Assembly (NCBI GenBank): GCA_001600415.1
Contig: BCJX01000002.1
Location: 1,302,075 to 1,366,074, forward strand
DNA: 64,000 nucleotides
Direction of reading: 5' to 3'
Origin: Pascua guehoae
Lineage: Eukaryota > Basidiomycota > Tremellomycetes > Trichosporonales > Trichosporonaceae
Part shown: positions 35,014 through 46,881 of the stretch, in pieces
How the letters are laid out: each line of letters opens with the position of its first letter
How positions within the stretch are numbered: the stretch's first letter is position 1
Made by a program: the position numbers and the translations under genes
The notes under the pieces: generated by a model
The model's input: the letters and a program-made list of their open reading frames with translations, nothing else
What the model was told of the DNA's origin: nothing
Database searches by the model: none

Positions 35014-37536
35014 ATGTCAAAGCGGCTCAACAAGCGCCAGCTCCGTGAGCTCGAGGAGCTCGAGGCGCTCAAAGCGGCCGAAAAAAGCGCCACTCCCGAC
35101 GCTGCCGTGTCTGACGAGGAGGAGGATGAGGACGTTGCTGTTCCAAAGGAGTCCAAGTCGACGGCGTTCAACCCCTTTGCGGCGGTGCGTATGCCGGATC
35201 CAACGGCAGGGGCTGGCTACTGACATTTTCAGCTCGAAGGTGACAACGAGCCCGAGCCTGAAGAGGAAGAGGAGGAGGAAGAGGTTGCGCCAGCAGTCGT
35301 AAAGAAGAAGGTGCGCATATTGCTCGCAGGTGATGATCTAACTTGCAGAACAAGAAGAAGAAGCCTAAAAAGAAGAAGACGGCTGCGGCGGCAGTCGCCG
35401 AGGATGAGCCGTCCACATCGGCGTCGACGCCCAAGGGGAAGAAGAAGAAGGGCGGCGCGTCGTCACGGACGGAAACGCCAGACCTCGACGGCATGGACGA
35501 GGTGGACCGTGCCCTCGCCGAGCTCAAGCTCAAGTACGGCGAGGAGCCAGAGCGCGCGCCGCAGGCGGGACCGAGCCATCCCAGCGAATCGCGCTCGGCG
35601 CTTGCGTTTAGGAACATACTGGGTGTGGATCCCAAGAATCTCGACGCGGACGCCGAGCTCCGGCGGTTCTTTGGGTCCAAGGTGGTGAGTAGTGATGGGA
35701 TACCTAGATGCACGCGCAGTAGTACCAACATATTCCCCAGATTGCATCGGCTGCACCGACAGGAGGGCGTCGCGGAACCCCGTCCAAGGTCCGCTACACG
35801 CTGGCCAAGCCAAAGCCTCAGTACCCGCCACCAACGTCGCTGGCAGGGTTGAACATGAAGGAGATGAGCCGCGAGGACGTGCTCGACTTGTACGACCGGC
35901 GGGGCTGGGTGCAAGAAGACACGGGCGAGCGGTGGTACTCGTTTGAGCACAGCCCAGCGTGGCGCGAGGTCGAGAGGCAGTTCCTGGGCGCTGTCAGGTC
36001 CCATGGTGAGTACAAGCTGGTGACGGGCCTAGGGGTTGTAACTATCTGGCTGTGGCATTCCTGGGCCCTGAAGAGGCAGGCATCGCGGACATCTATCCCA
36101 TCCCTCTCAACAACAGCCGTCCCCTCCCCACGCCCACAAACCCACTGACACCAGACCCGAACGAGCTCATGGCGCTCCTGCAGGTGTACCCGTGGCACGT
36201 CGACACGCTTCTGCAAATGTCCGAAGTGTACCGCTTGCAAAGCGACATTGGGGCGGCGTCCGACTTTGCCGAGCGGGCACTGTACGCATTTGACCGGTGT
36301 CTGGCGCCGGGCTTCAACGTGACGAGCGGTGCATGCCGGCTCGACTTTGACTATGTCGAGAACCGGCCCATGTTTACGGCACTCCACCGGATCATTTCCT
36401 ACCTGGGACGGCGGGGGTGCTGGGTGACTGCATTCAACTTTGCGCGCCTCCTCTTTGCGCTCGATCCCGAGGGAGACCCACACGGTGCGGCGTTCTGGCT
36501 TGATTTCCTGGCCGTCAAGAGCAACAATGGGCAGTGGCTGCTGGACATGATGAAGCTGGACGAGAGCAACCGCGCGGCGGCGTTCTGGCACGGGTACCCT
36601 GGCATGGCGTTTGCGCGGGCGCTTGCAATGCGCGCGGCCGAGGATGCAGACAAGAGCAAGGCCAAGAGCAAAAACAAGCACGAAGAGTCGACGCTCGTGC
36701 TCGTGGATGCGATCAAGGCGTTCCCCGAGGTCGTCGTCCCGCTCGCGGACAAGATTGGCGCCAATATCCCGGCGGCGGCGCGCTCGCACCCGCTCTTTGC
36801 CATTGTGGCGGGGTACACTACCTCGCCCAAGACGGTCATCCACCTCCTGTCGCACATTTACGCCGCGCGCTCCGAGGCGCTGTGGAAGGAGGCCGAGGCG
36901 CTGGCGTGGTTTGAGTCTGCTGTCGGGACGACGCTCGAGACAATGGACGACGAATGGGGCCGTTCCCTCCGCGCCGAGGCGCTCGCGATCGCGACGACCC
37001 ACCGCGACCTCGGCGACGCCGACCTCTCGATCCCCACCAACATCTGCCGCCACGTCCTGTGCTCCGAGTCGACGTCGTGGCTCGGCTTCCTCCCGCCCGC
37101 CATCCACCAGCGCCCCTTCCATGCATTCGACCCCCTCCCGCCCAAGACGGCCGTGACCGCCTACGACGCAGCCTACTTTGACCCCGTGGCCCGCGCGCGC
37201 GGCGCAGGCTTCCGCGGCACCCTCGACCCGCGCGGCGAAATGTTTGAGCGCTTTCTCGCAATGGTCCGCGGCATGATTGGCCAGGAACCCCAGCAGTGGC
37301 CCCAGCCCATGCAGGACGCGTTCCGTGACTTTGCAGGCGGCCGCGCACCCAACGACATGCCCGTCGAACAGCGCGCCGCAATGGTGCGCGACCTCGTCCG
37401 CACGTGGGAGGAGATTGTTCGCGGGTTCCAGGCCGGCGAGGTCGACTTTGGAGGGTACGACGATGGCGCCGGTGGGGCAGGAGGGCCAGGTGGGCCGCGC
37501 GGGGGTCAAGGAAACATGCCCGGTGCCTTTCCATGA
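35014..37536 (+). CDS. RQC1: Rqc1/TCF25 ribosome quality-control subunit
   Basis: Rqc1 is part of the ribosome quality control complex on stalled 60S subunits, where with Ltn1 and Rqc2 it promotes nascent-chain ubiquitination and Cdc48 recruitment. Exons 35014-35184, 35233-35310, 35349-35684, 35741-36005 and 36155-37536 give 743 residues. The N-terminus (MSKRLNKRQLRELEELEAL), the acidic and Lys-rich tracts, and the NILGVDPKNLDADAELRRFFG segment are typical. The conserved core follows: HDPNELMALLQVYPWHVDTLLQ, AERALYAFDRC, NRPMFTALHRIISYLGRRGC, and AFWLDFLAVKSN. The last intron was placed to restore the family text SHDPNEL. The end is a Gly-rich tail. Confidence 0.94.
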
Positions 37537-37963
37537 GCACCCAGGTCACTTGGCTGGCGACTAGACATGTGCAGAGACGGCCGCAGGGCGCTCGCTAAAC
37601 TTGACTTGCAGAGACGTTGCAGTCCCAGCCCAGCCTACATAGACACATGCACTTTGATCCATCCTATCGCTGCATACAGTCGTCTCGTCTCGTAATGTAC
37701 ATGAATTTTCGCCCTCTCGGCTCGGTTGATTAATCCACAGGTTGGTGGTGTGGGTGTGGGTGTGTGTGTGTCTCTCTCTTCTATCGAATATGGTTTTCTC
37801 GCTTCTTGAGGCGACGACGACGAGCGGACGCGCCATGGCCATCCTCGCGACCCCCGCTGCACTTGGGGGCGTACAAGGAATGCGTATTAAGTCGGTGCAG
37901 CAGAATGGGCATTTGGTGCCGTTTCCGTCCATGCTCAGTGTTTTGTAACGCCAGTTGTCCCGA
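37537..37963. other. Convergent 3' region
   Basis: It lies between the stops of RQC1 and the membrane protein gene. A GT-rich microsatellite (GGTGTGGGTGTGGG...) is at 37743-37770. There is no gene. Confidence 0.5.
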
Positions 37964-40334
37964 TCACACAGCCGGCAGGACGGGAGCGAGCAGGACGCCA
38001 ATGGGCGCGAGCAGGGCACACGGTGCGGCGACGATCATGAGCGCAATCCAGCCCTTTGCGCGGCGCAGGCCGTAGGGTGGTTCGCGGCGGACTGCAGCCC
38101 AGGCGCCAATGAGCACGTCGTAGGGCAGGAGGAGGACGTTGAGGGGCAGTGGCAGGGGCGGCGCCGCCGGGGCGGTATCGGGCGACGAGGGGAGGTAGCG
38201 CGCGACGGCGGCGGCGAGGGCGCGGCGGCTCTGGTGGCCAATGGTTGGGCCGTACTCTGCCTCCCAGGTGCCGTCGTGCAGCTCGTTGCTGGGTGCAATG
38301 GCGCGGAGGATCGAGAGCGTCACCGACAGGAGAATGACCATGACGAGCGTGATAAAGAGGGCCACGCGGGTCTCAAAGGGCGCGACGCCCACTTCGACGG
38401 GTGAGTTGCCGAGCACATTATTTGTGGCGATGACCGAGTTTGCCGCTGCGTGTCGTGCTACCACCTTTGCACTCAGGGCCGACACGCCGTCCAAGCCGGA
38501 TAGTGGGGGCAGCGACCCTTTGGCAAACGGCAGCAGTGCTTCGGGGATACGCTCGGGGATCGCGACGGGCCCAGCGCGCCATACGTCGCCATTGAGTGCG
38601 TACGCAAACAGCGCCCACAGGGCAGCAGCCAGGGGGATGAGGAGGGCAGCTGCCTTTGCGCCGCGTGCGAGCACGCCCGCGAGCATAATCGCCAGCGGCA
38701 GGAGGCGTTGGGGGAACAGCAAGGTGATGGACGGTGCAGAGGGGAGCACAATCGCCAGCGTGAGGCATGGAATGGAAAAGACACGTAAGAGGACAGCGGC
38801 GCGTTCCCAGATCGGCATCAGCATACCGGCGAGCTGCGCAGGGAGAAGGAGGAATAAGTGTGCAGACGACGACGGGCCGCGGCGGCGGGACACGGCGTCG
38901 ACAAGGGACTGTTGTTAGTAAAGGCAAGGGCGGACGCAAAGAGGGAGGAAGGTGACGAGTGCCGGGACTCGTAGATCATACCGGAAGCGACTCGGGGCCT
39001 TGACTCACCTTGCAGAAGCTCGCCCACGACCACACGACCCAGACAATCTCTGTCGGGCGCGAGTTATCTGGCCGCACATCGATATCGGGAACGAGGGCCG
39101 TGATAAATGTGAGCGCGACGTAGACGAGCGACGCGACGAGCTCAAAGACGTGTGCGCGTCTGGGAGTGTCAGCATGGCCATGATGACGTTGATTGACTAT
39201 TGGGAAGGCGGTGGTGGTGGCTGTGGCATGGTGGCTGGGGCAGTGGCGATTGGTGGCTGATGGGGTGGAGTGCCTGTTGACAACCGCCTCTGGCGCCCCG
39301 CATTGTCCCAATGGATCATGGTCACATTGCCCATGTCAGGCACAGATTGACCGACCGTCCAGAGGAAAAACCAAAGCGGCGGTGTCCATCCAGATCCATA
39401 GCGAGCAGGATTGATTCCAAGATCGCCAGGACGGAAGCGAGTCGAGAGCAGATGCACAGAAAAAAAGCGGAGGTCCGTACGGACCGGATGCCGGGCTTGG
39501 ACTCACGATGGTGTGATGACCCGATCGAGTGCTGCGCGAAGGCCGCGGCCGGGCTTGCGCTGTGAACGGCGCGAACGCACCCAGGCGCGGGGGAGGGCGG
39601 CGCGGATAAGCGGGTGCGCGAGGACTACGCCCGGAGTGGTGTGGTGTGCGAGGAGGGCGGCGACTGTGCGTGTCAGCGGAGTCTGTTGGGTGGCTTGGAA
39701 AGGAAGAAGGCGAGTGGATGGGAGGGCGAACGTGTGTTGGGTATGGTGTGCGTGGGCTATGGTTGCCGGTCCTCTTGTCGTTGGTGTCCAGCAGACCAGC
39801 CCGCCTGCGTCTCCAGCTGCATCCCCCGTCCCCATTAGCTGCACAATGGACAGTCCCTTGTCCCCATTCCAGTGACTCCCACTTGCACTTACCACTTGTG
39901 CTCCATCCCTTGACGGGCAGCGCGCGCGAGAGCTCGAGCACATCGTCGTCGCTCTCGTCTGCGTCCTCTGGCGTGGGGCCGTACCTGAGCGCCGCGTCAA
40001 GCATGGCCAGTGCGTGGTCGCGGAGTGCGGTACGCGTGCGGCTCGTCTCTGCTGCACGAAACGCGGCCGCGCGCGCCGACCCACGCTGCCGGTCGTGCCG
40101 CTCGACAATGTGGAGCGCATAGAGCGTCGAGGCAAACTCGTGCGTCAGGTCGGAAAAGGGACCCCGGTCCGCGGGCGACTCGGTGCACAAGGCCGCACCT
40201 GCGGCGAGGAGCTCGTGGGCGCGCTCCTCGAGCGGGACACTGGAGCGGTGGAAACGAAGCGGGGTGCGTTCAGTGATTGTCATGGGTGATGTGGTGACAG
40301 ACAACGTTGACGAGGTCGACGTCTGCGTTGACAT
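37964..40334 (-). CDS. Multi-pass membrane protein, possibly Yvc1/TRP-like
   Basis: Exons 39893-40334, 39507-39663, 39009-39159 and 37964-38908 give 564 residues from the ATG at 40334. The first 210 residues are soluble and helical (HEFASTLYALHIVERHD; LRDHALAMLDAALRYG). Then come about six or seven hydrophobic segments: HVFELVASLVYVALTFITALV, TEIVWVVWSWASFC, AHLFLLLPAQLAGMLMPIW, VLLRVFSIPCLTLAIVLP, AAALLIPLAAALWALFAYAL, VALFITLVMVILLSVTLSIL and WIALMIVAAPCALLAPIGV. The soluble helical head followed by HVFELxASLxYVALT resembles the fungal Yvc1 (TRPY) vacuolar cation-channel group; this is from memory and is tentative. Introns 1 and 2 are unusually long (229 and 347 nt); an open frame in intron 2 (about 39290-39420) lacks an AG acceptor and was left out. 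Confidence 0.75.
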
Positions 40335-41366
40335 GGTCGCTCGGTCGGGTGCCGGGCGGGTCGCCGGTGGGGGATGCGCGGGGGCAGAGTGGGAAACGAG
40401 TGTGTGTGGATGCGAGGTTTGTCGGAGAAGAGAGAGTACGGCGCAAATGGGTTGTGCAAGGAATAGGTGTGTAGGTGAGGTATGAGGTCGCAAAGGTATT
40501 ACGGAGTTCAGACCGAGGGCCGAGTACCAGGTTGTAGGAATGAATGGGTTCTGGTTCTGGGTGAGTCGATCAGTTTGACACAGGTAAACTCAAAGCCACA
40601 GAACCAGAGAAACGTAGTCTGCAGTGCCGCCGCCATTGTTTTGCGCAGCCTCTTGATCCTTGTCCGTCTCGTCTGTTCGGTGACGTCGGCCGCCACTAGC
40701 CCCGCATGAGAACCGAAGCAAAGGCTGGGCAGCTGGGCATCCTGGGCAGGCGGCGAGCGGCAAACCGACAGACGGCCAGCAACCACTTACGTACACGATA
40801 TGGCCGGTGGCCACACCCACTGTCCTGGGCGTGCGACGACCTCGGAGTGCTGCGGCCATCGCTGCGGCCATCAAGCCCGTCCATAGGCCGGCGGCCGGCG
40901 GGCCACGCAGCCACGGGGCCACCGGGCCACGGGGCCACGGGTCCATTTCTCCTAGGCTCACCTTTGGTTATCGGCCGGCGGGGCTGGTGCGGGCAGGGCA
41001 GGGCAAGGCTGCCTTCCTTGTTGGCTCTCGCTTGCGGCGCTTGCACCCCTCCGGGTCGGCCGGGTCGGTGATCGCTTGTCTCGTCCCACGTGCTCACCCA
41101 GATCTTCAGGTAAACACTCAATTTTGATTCCGTCAATTCACAAACAACACCGTGCACCCTGTGAGGCTAGATCCTGCATCAGGCCCCACAAGCTCCAGAA
41201 CTGGTCAACTGACTGCATGACTACACCCAAGCACGTTTATTCGGATGTGGCAGCTGGCAGAGGACTGTGGCACCTGGAAGTCTACCACGCCCGACGTCGC
41301 TCGTACCCAATGCAGACTCCGAGTTTGATCGTATCAAATCCATGTCCAGTACAAAATCACAACCGT
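40335..41366. other. Intergenic region
   Basis: It holds the promoter of the membrane protein gene and the 3' flank of YCG1. A GGCCACGGGGCCACCGG-type repeat with nested inverted repeats lies at about 40888-40945. No gene is supported. Confidence 0.5.
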
Positions 41367-44300
41367 CTACTCGTCGTCGCTGTCAAGCATCGTGTCAACG
41401 TCCTCGTCATCCTCCTCCTCGCTCTCCTCGGCAACGGGTGCTGTCTTTGGGCGCCGTGATGGGCGTCGTTGCGGAGACGCGTCAGAGTCGGCGATCGACG
41501 GCGTCTCTGATGCCCCGCGACGTGAGCGCGAGGTAGCGCGGCTGCTCCGCCGGGTACTGCGTTCGGGGGACTCGACCCGCTCCTCGCTGCAACGTCAGCA
41601 TTGGTGGATATTGTTGTAGGGTTCAGGCTGGAGACGGGACACTGCTAGGATCCATGAGTGACAAGAACCGCTCTGGCACCTGCCCCAGTAATTATCACCG
41701 CACTCCTCTCGTGCCCTACTGAGCGTTTGGATGTCACGCCTACTCACACATCATCAATGAAGCCAAACAGTTCGCTCGTTTCCTCGTTCTCTTTGCCGTC
41801 AAGGCGGAACGCCTCTTCGTCATAGTCGCCGAGTGCTGGGAAGCGTTTGACAAGTGCAGCCTCGAAGCGCGAGACGGCGTTGCGGGAAGTAGCGTCTGAT
41901 GGTGGTCGTTTCTGCTGTCAGCTGAAGCGCTTCCTAAGCAGCTCACCTCTTTGACGCTTCGTACGAGCTGGTATGCCGCACGTTGGGCCCACGAGTCCGT
42001 ATCGTTGTCCTCCGGGAGGCTGAGCTTGCCGAGGTAGGAAGCCAGCGTCTTACGGACCTCGTGAGATGCCTCTGAGAGCAGCCCCCTGAGGAGTTCGATA
42101 GCGAGGTCAAGGTGCAATGCGTAGTCTGGTGACTCGCCACTGTACAGTAAGCACGAAGGTTGCCCGGATATCAAACGGTGTTACGTACACTGCCTTGCTG
42201 GGGTCGAGCCAGTCAACCATCATGAGACCCATCTGGCTGAGAGGGAGGAGGTCGGTGGCATCCTCGAATTCCTCGTTCAGCGCCGCGAGCATGGTGAACG
42301 TCTCTTCAAAGATCTGGGGCAAGTCAGCTCACTTCCTCTGGGTGCACTCCGATAAAACTCACATCCAGCATTCGGCGCTGATTCTCACGCGCACTGTAGC
42401 AGTAGACGGGGAGGAAGTAGGTGAGGCACTGCCTGAGTGGCTGGTTGTCCGCCGTCTCGGGGGAAAAGTACAAGAGGACGAGAGACTGCAATAAATGCAC
42501 GTCAGTCACCATACCCGAAAGCATGAGCTTGGCAGCACCCTCGCACGCTGCGGCCTGGACAGGGGGTTCGTCCTGGGCCAGCATGTGGCGAACGAGGTCG
42601 ACCAGACGCTCGGCGGTGATGGAGCTTGCCAGCAGCTCGTCAATGTCGTGGACCATGAGCAGGTCAAAGATGACCTGGACAACCTTGACCTTGAGCTCCT
42701 CGTCCGCTGCAGTGAGCTGCTGGATAAAGAGGGGAAACGAGCTCGCGGCCATCTTGGCATCAATCATGCAGCAGAGACCGAGGCACACGAGACCCTGGTC
42801 ACGCAGCGCTGGCTCGTCCGAGTTGCGCACAGCTGGAATGATGAGGTCTGGGAGCAGGCCGTGGAAGACAGAGTTGTCCTGGAGAGGGGTATTGACGCGC
42901 TCGAGGAGGCTGATGCAGATGAGGAGGCATCGCAAGTCGGTAAGAGCAGCGTTCGTAGCCCCCTCGCCATCGTCAGAGTCGACACGAGGGCGCTCACGGG
43001 GTGGACGGGCCGGAGTCTCGAATGTCGACCGGCTCGGCGTCTGCGTCTCGGTCACCTCAACCTCACCGTCACCCTCACGGAGTTCCGTCACGACGTCCAC
43101 AATGAGGCGGATGAGGTCGCGCTCGCCGTTTGAGATCTTTGAAAGAACATCGAGGCAGCGAGGGATCAGCTGAGCGGGAAGGTCGAACTGGGCAATCATT
43201 TCACGCGACACGGTGAACATTTTGCGGCGACCAATCTCGTCGGCATAGTCGAACGTGAGAGCCAGACGCAGCAGTTCACCAACAAGGAACGCTTGCTCCT
43301 GGCTTGCTTCATCTTCCTCGGAAAGCAACCCGGCGAGTTTGTTGTACTCGTCCTGGATGCGGAACGCCAGCGCAGTAACGACAGGCATGACCTCCTCCAG
43401 GCGTGCCTCATCCTTTGTCGACTCGCAGTGTTGGGCAAACACACGTGCCAGGAATGCCTTTTCAGGAGTGAGCGAGTTCCACCATTCGTCCCCGAATTCG
43501 ACGGTGTCGAGCACCTCTGGCCGGGTGACAAAGACGGACAGGAGAGCGTCCTCTGCAACTTCAGACGAGACGACATCGAAGCGCGAGAGGAACTATTGTC
43601 AGCAAGCCACTTGGACTGTTTCTCTCACCTCGAGAAGATCGCCCTCGCACTGGTCCAGCCAAGAACCAATCATTCCAGCAGCGGCCTTGCGAACGCTAGG
43701 CTCGCGGTCGCCAAGACCGTTGCTCACGGCCTCCTCGCGTTGAGCAATGGAGAGCATGCGCATGTCGGGAAGGCTGGTGGCGCTAAAGCTTCCGTGGTAA
43801 ACGGTGCGGCGAAGCAACGGGTCGACATCGCGAGAACGAGCAAGGATCAACGACGCAGTGACTGGGTTCGGCGGCATGTTGTAAAGGGCGGCACGGCGAA
43901 CCTCGCTGAGGTCAGTTGTACCCCAAGATCCAAACTCACGCAGAAGGGTCATAACGAAGCAGGTCCACGAGAACCTGGGCTAACGGCTCCTGACCATCCT
44001 CGAGGTCGTCCGGGTCCTCCCCCGACTGCAGCTTTGCAAGGCCGAGGGCAGCCTGAACGCGTACCGCTGCCTCCTTGTCGCGTGCGCGATTGAGCATACT
44101 CTGGCGGAGAAGATAGTACAGGTCATCGCTGGGGTCAGCTTCCGCTCGTGCAGGATTAACTTACTCGATCTCTCCCAAGGCGTTCAGGAGGGAGACAGTC
44201 AATAAGGTGACGCGGAAGCGGACATTCTTGTCCTTTGCGTCCATGCCGGAAAGGAGATGGCGAAGAAGTTTGGAGACAAAGCGAGATGCCACTCCTTCCT

Positions 44301-44666
44301 CCTCCTCCTTCTCTACGAGGTCAGACTGGCTCTGCTCTCATTCCGTCACCCACCTTGCTCTGTCATGTAGGTCACGTAGGAAGCGATGAACTTGACAATA
44401 CGATCCGCAACCGCAACACCCTTCTTGATGGGCAGAATGCGGTTCACCATGCTAATGAAGAGCGAGTTGAATGCCTTCTCTCCAATAATGCGCGTGCCCC
44501 TGGGCGTCTCCTCGGTAATCTCTGCACAGGTGTGGTGCACCTTGCGCAGCTGCACAATGTTCTTGCGGTGGTTGGCAGTCGTGGTCTGCGCCTGCTCGAA
44601 GATCGGAGGCACGACTGTCGGCAGCGTATCCGTCAAGTACGATACGGATGGGCGTCTGGGCGCCAT
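41367..44666 (-). CDS. YCG1: Condensin complex HEAT subunit Ycg1/CAP-G
   Basis: It is a non-SMC subunit of condensin that binds DNA with the kleisin Brn1 and is needed for mitotic chromosome compaction. Nine exons (44354-44666, 44165-44312, 43940-44128, 43629-43905, 42363-43592, 42189-42313, 41947-42139, 41748-41911, 41367-41586) give 952 residues, within the family's usual 900-1,050. HEAT-repeat text is visible throughout, including KDKNVRFRVTLL, DKEAAVRVQAALGLAKLQ, DPSAEVRRAALYNMP, VDPLLRRTVY, REPSVRKAAAGMIGSWLD, FGDEWWNSLTPEKAFLARVF and LRDQGLVCLGLCC. The C-terminal tail is Ser/Arg-rich, then Glu/Asp-rich, as in other family members. It is divergent from NUF2 over 354 bp. Confidence 0.94.
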
Positions 44667-45020
44667 GGTGCTAGAGTTGAACGTGTGTTGATGTGGCTGT
44701 AGTTGAGAAGAGTTGTTGGAGAGTGGGTTGGATGATGGATGGGTGGGCGATGTGTTTGTTTTGTTTGTTCGACGCGCCTGTCTTTGTTGATTCCGACAAG
44801 GGGCAAGGATTTGATTTTCATTAGAAATGGAGTCCTAATTGGAGCAGGCACAAACGTATTGGGCGGGAGCAAATTTTGAAAATGAGTTTGTTTACGTAAC
44901 GTATTGCCTTTCGGATCTCAAGTGTAAACAAAGGGGTGGGGGTGGTGGCCAAGTGGTGGTGATCGCTTCCTGCTCAACCTCCTTCTCATTGTATACCACT
45001 CCATCATCCTTTTCCACACC
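44667..45020. promoter_or_regulatory. Shared YCG1/NUF2 promoter with inverted forkhead-type sites
   Basis: GTAAACAAA is present on the plus strand at 44924-44932 and on the minus strand at 44887-44895, 28 bp apart. A TTTGTTTTGTTTG stretch follows at about 44754-44768. RTAAACAA is the binding site of Fkh1/Fkh2, which drive G2/M genes in yeasts. That both mitotic genes use these sites is an inference. Confidence 0.5.
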
Positions 45021-46663
45021 ATGTCGGTCCTTCGCAAGGGAAAGAGGGACGCGCACAAGACGATGAGCTCAGGGTTTCCGATGCTGACGAGCGACGAGTT
45101 GAGGATGTGCCTCGACGCGCTGAATGTCACCATTGGACCCGATGATCTGAGCAAGCCCACGCCCCACTCGACCCAAATGATCTGGTATGGACTGTTGCGC
45201 GAATTGTGCTCGGTCGACACGGACATGTTTGAACGACCCAAATATGCGCTACTGAGCCAGATGGAGTACAAGGTTGGTACCAGCTGAGCCGGAGCCCGTC
45301 GAAGAATAAAGACTGACCCTCCAGGATGTGTACACCGACTCCCTTACTTTCCTCATGTTCTATCGCCACTGGTAAGTGACCATGTTTATGCGAGTGTCTG
45401 ACAAACTAGTCGAAACCTTGCCGAGATCTGCAATGTGCCCCGCTTCAGCCCAACCGACCTTACGCGGCCCGAGCCGACGCGTCTCCGACTCGTCCTGAGT
45501 GGGATCATGAACTTTGCAAAGTTCAGGTGGGTTGGAGAGTTATTTGGCACTGCGCTGACGCATAGGGAGCAGTACTGGGGTGTCTTCCTTGCACGCCAGG
45601 AGATGGCGGTTGGGGAAAAGGAGCGCCTGATGGAGCTCCAGCAGAAGCATGACAAGCTGGAGGCCGACATCCAGGAGATCAAGTGCGTCCTTGCCATTGT
45701 GTGGCTTTACGACTGACATGCAGAGCACGAAACGAGGCGCAAGCACCCATGGCGGCCGAAGCAAAGTCGAAGAACGAGGCGCTCCATCGCGAACTGATGC
45801 AGCTCAGCAAGGAGCAGGTGGACCAGTCGCAACAGGCGGCAGAGCTCAAGTCGGAGCGTGAGCGTCTGATCACCGAGGCAGTGAGTGACCGCGATAGGAA
45901 CAAAGTGCACAATCGAGTCGACTAACACCCCATGCAGCGTGACCAATTACGCGAACACGAACTGCTCCAACAACGCATCCTTGATACACGCGCACGACTG
46001 GTCCGCTCGCCCGAGCGTGTCAAACGCAACATCAACGAGCTCCAGACTCAGGTTGCTCGGCAGCGTGCCGACGTCGCAGCGATCCAGTCCAAGGTGTTAG
46101 AACACTCGAAGCGGCACGAGGTGATTGTCAGCCTCGAGGGTGACCTGAAGCGGATTGTCGAGGTGCAGCGGGAGATTGAGGTGCAGCGTGCCAAGCTGGC
46201 AAAAGCGCAGGGCGACAAGGCCGCCTTGGTCCAGGCATTAGAGGCCGCCAAAGTCCGCCTCGACAATCTCGCCGAGCGGACCAACCAGCTCGCACGGCAG
46301 ATCAAGCTCACCGAGGACCGGCTCGCGACCTCGGTCGCCATGCGAGAGGAGCAGCAGCAGCGCGCAAAGGCAAAGGTCGAGCAGCTCAGCAAGGAGTATG
46401 TCACGCGCAAAAAGGAGCGTACCATCCAGGACCGCGAGCGGCAGCGCCTCCTCAACGAGCAGGCCGAGATTGAGGCGCAGATGGCACAGTACATCCACGA
46501 GCGCGAGGCTGAGCTCAACGCGCTCATCCTCGAGCACAGCGAGATGCGCCGCTTAGCAGGTGAGTAGTGCACAGGCAGTCCCGGTGTCTAGAGCTGACGA
46601 CGTCCAGGCGACTTTATGACCGAGATGGCGGAGAAGCTGGCGTTGACTGTCAAGGCGGAGTAG
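45021..46663 (+). CDS. NUF2: Kinetochore protein Nuf2
   Basis: It is a subunit of the Ndc80 complex that attaches kinetochores to microtubules. Seven exons (45021-45272, 45325-45371, 45410-45526, 45566-45682, 45724-45880, 45938-46559, 46608-46663) give 455 residues, matching the family length of about 450-465. The N-terminal calponin-homology-like head contains FPMLTSDELRMCLDALNVTI, MEYKDVYTDSLTFLMFYRH, CNVPRFSPTDLTRPEPTRLR and LVLSGIMNFAKFRE, all Nuf2 landmarks. From about residue 165 the rest is one coiled coil rich in Glu, Gln, Lys and Arg. The second exon is 47 nt. Confidence 0.95.
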
Positions 46664-46881
46664 CGGGTGTGGGAGTGGGAGTGTGCTGTTGTTGAGTGGT
46701 AGAACTGCGCTTGTGCAATAATGACATGTGTACCTATACAACTAGTAGCCTATGCGGGATGTGGGGTTGGGTATGCTCGACCTGGGGTGCACGATAAAGA
46801 CGATGTTGCAACGCGTGCGGAAACGTGACAGGCCGGTATAAGAGGCAGCCATGGGAGATACTTTGCAGGTGTAGCTCGACG
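46664..46881. other. Convergent 3' gap NUF2/VPS28
   Basis: A 218-bp gap between two stop codons; it holds only the 3' flanks of both genes. Confidence 0.5.

Noticed and set aside
35818..37509. 563-codon open frame antisense to RQC1
   Set aside because: It is a high-GC shadow of the well-supported TCF25 domain on the plus strand and has no family text of its own.
39290..39420. Extra exon in intron 2 of the membrane protein gene
   Set aside because: The frame there reads like a membrane segment, but no AG acceptor precedes it, and joining the flanking exons directly restores frame.
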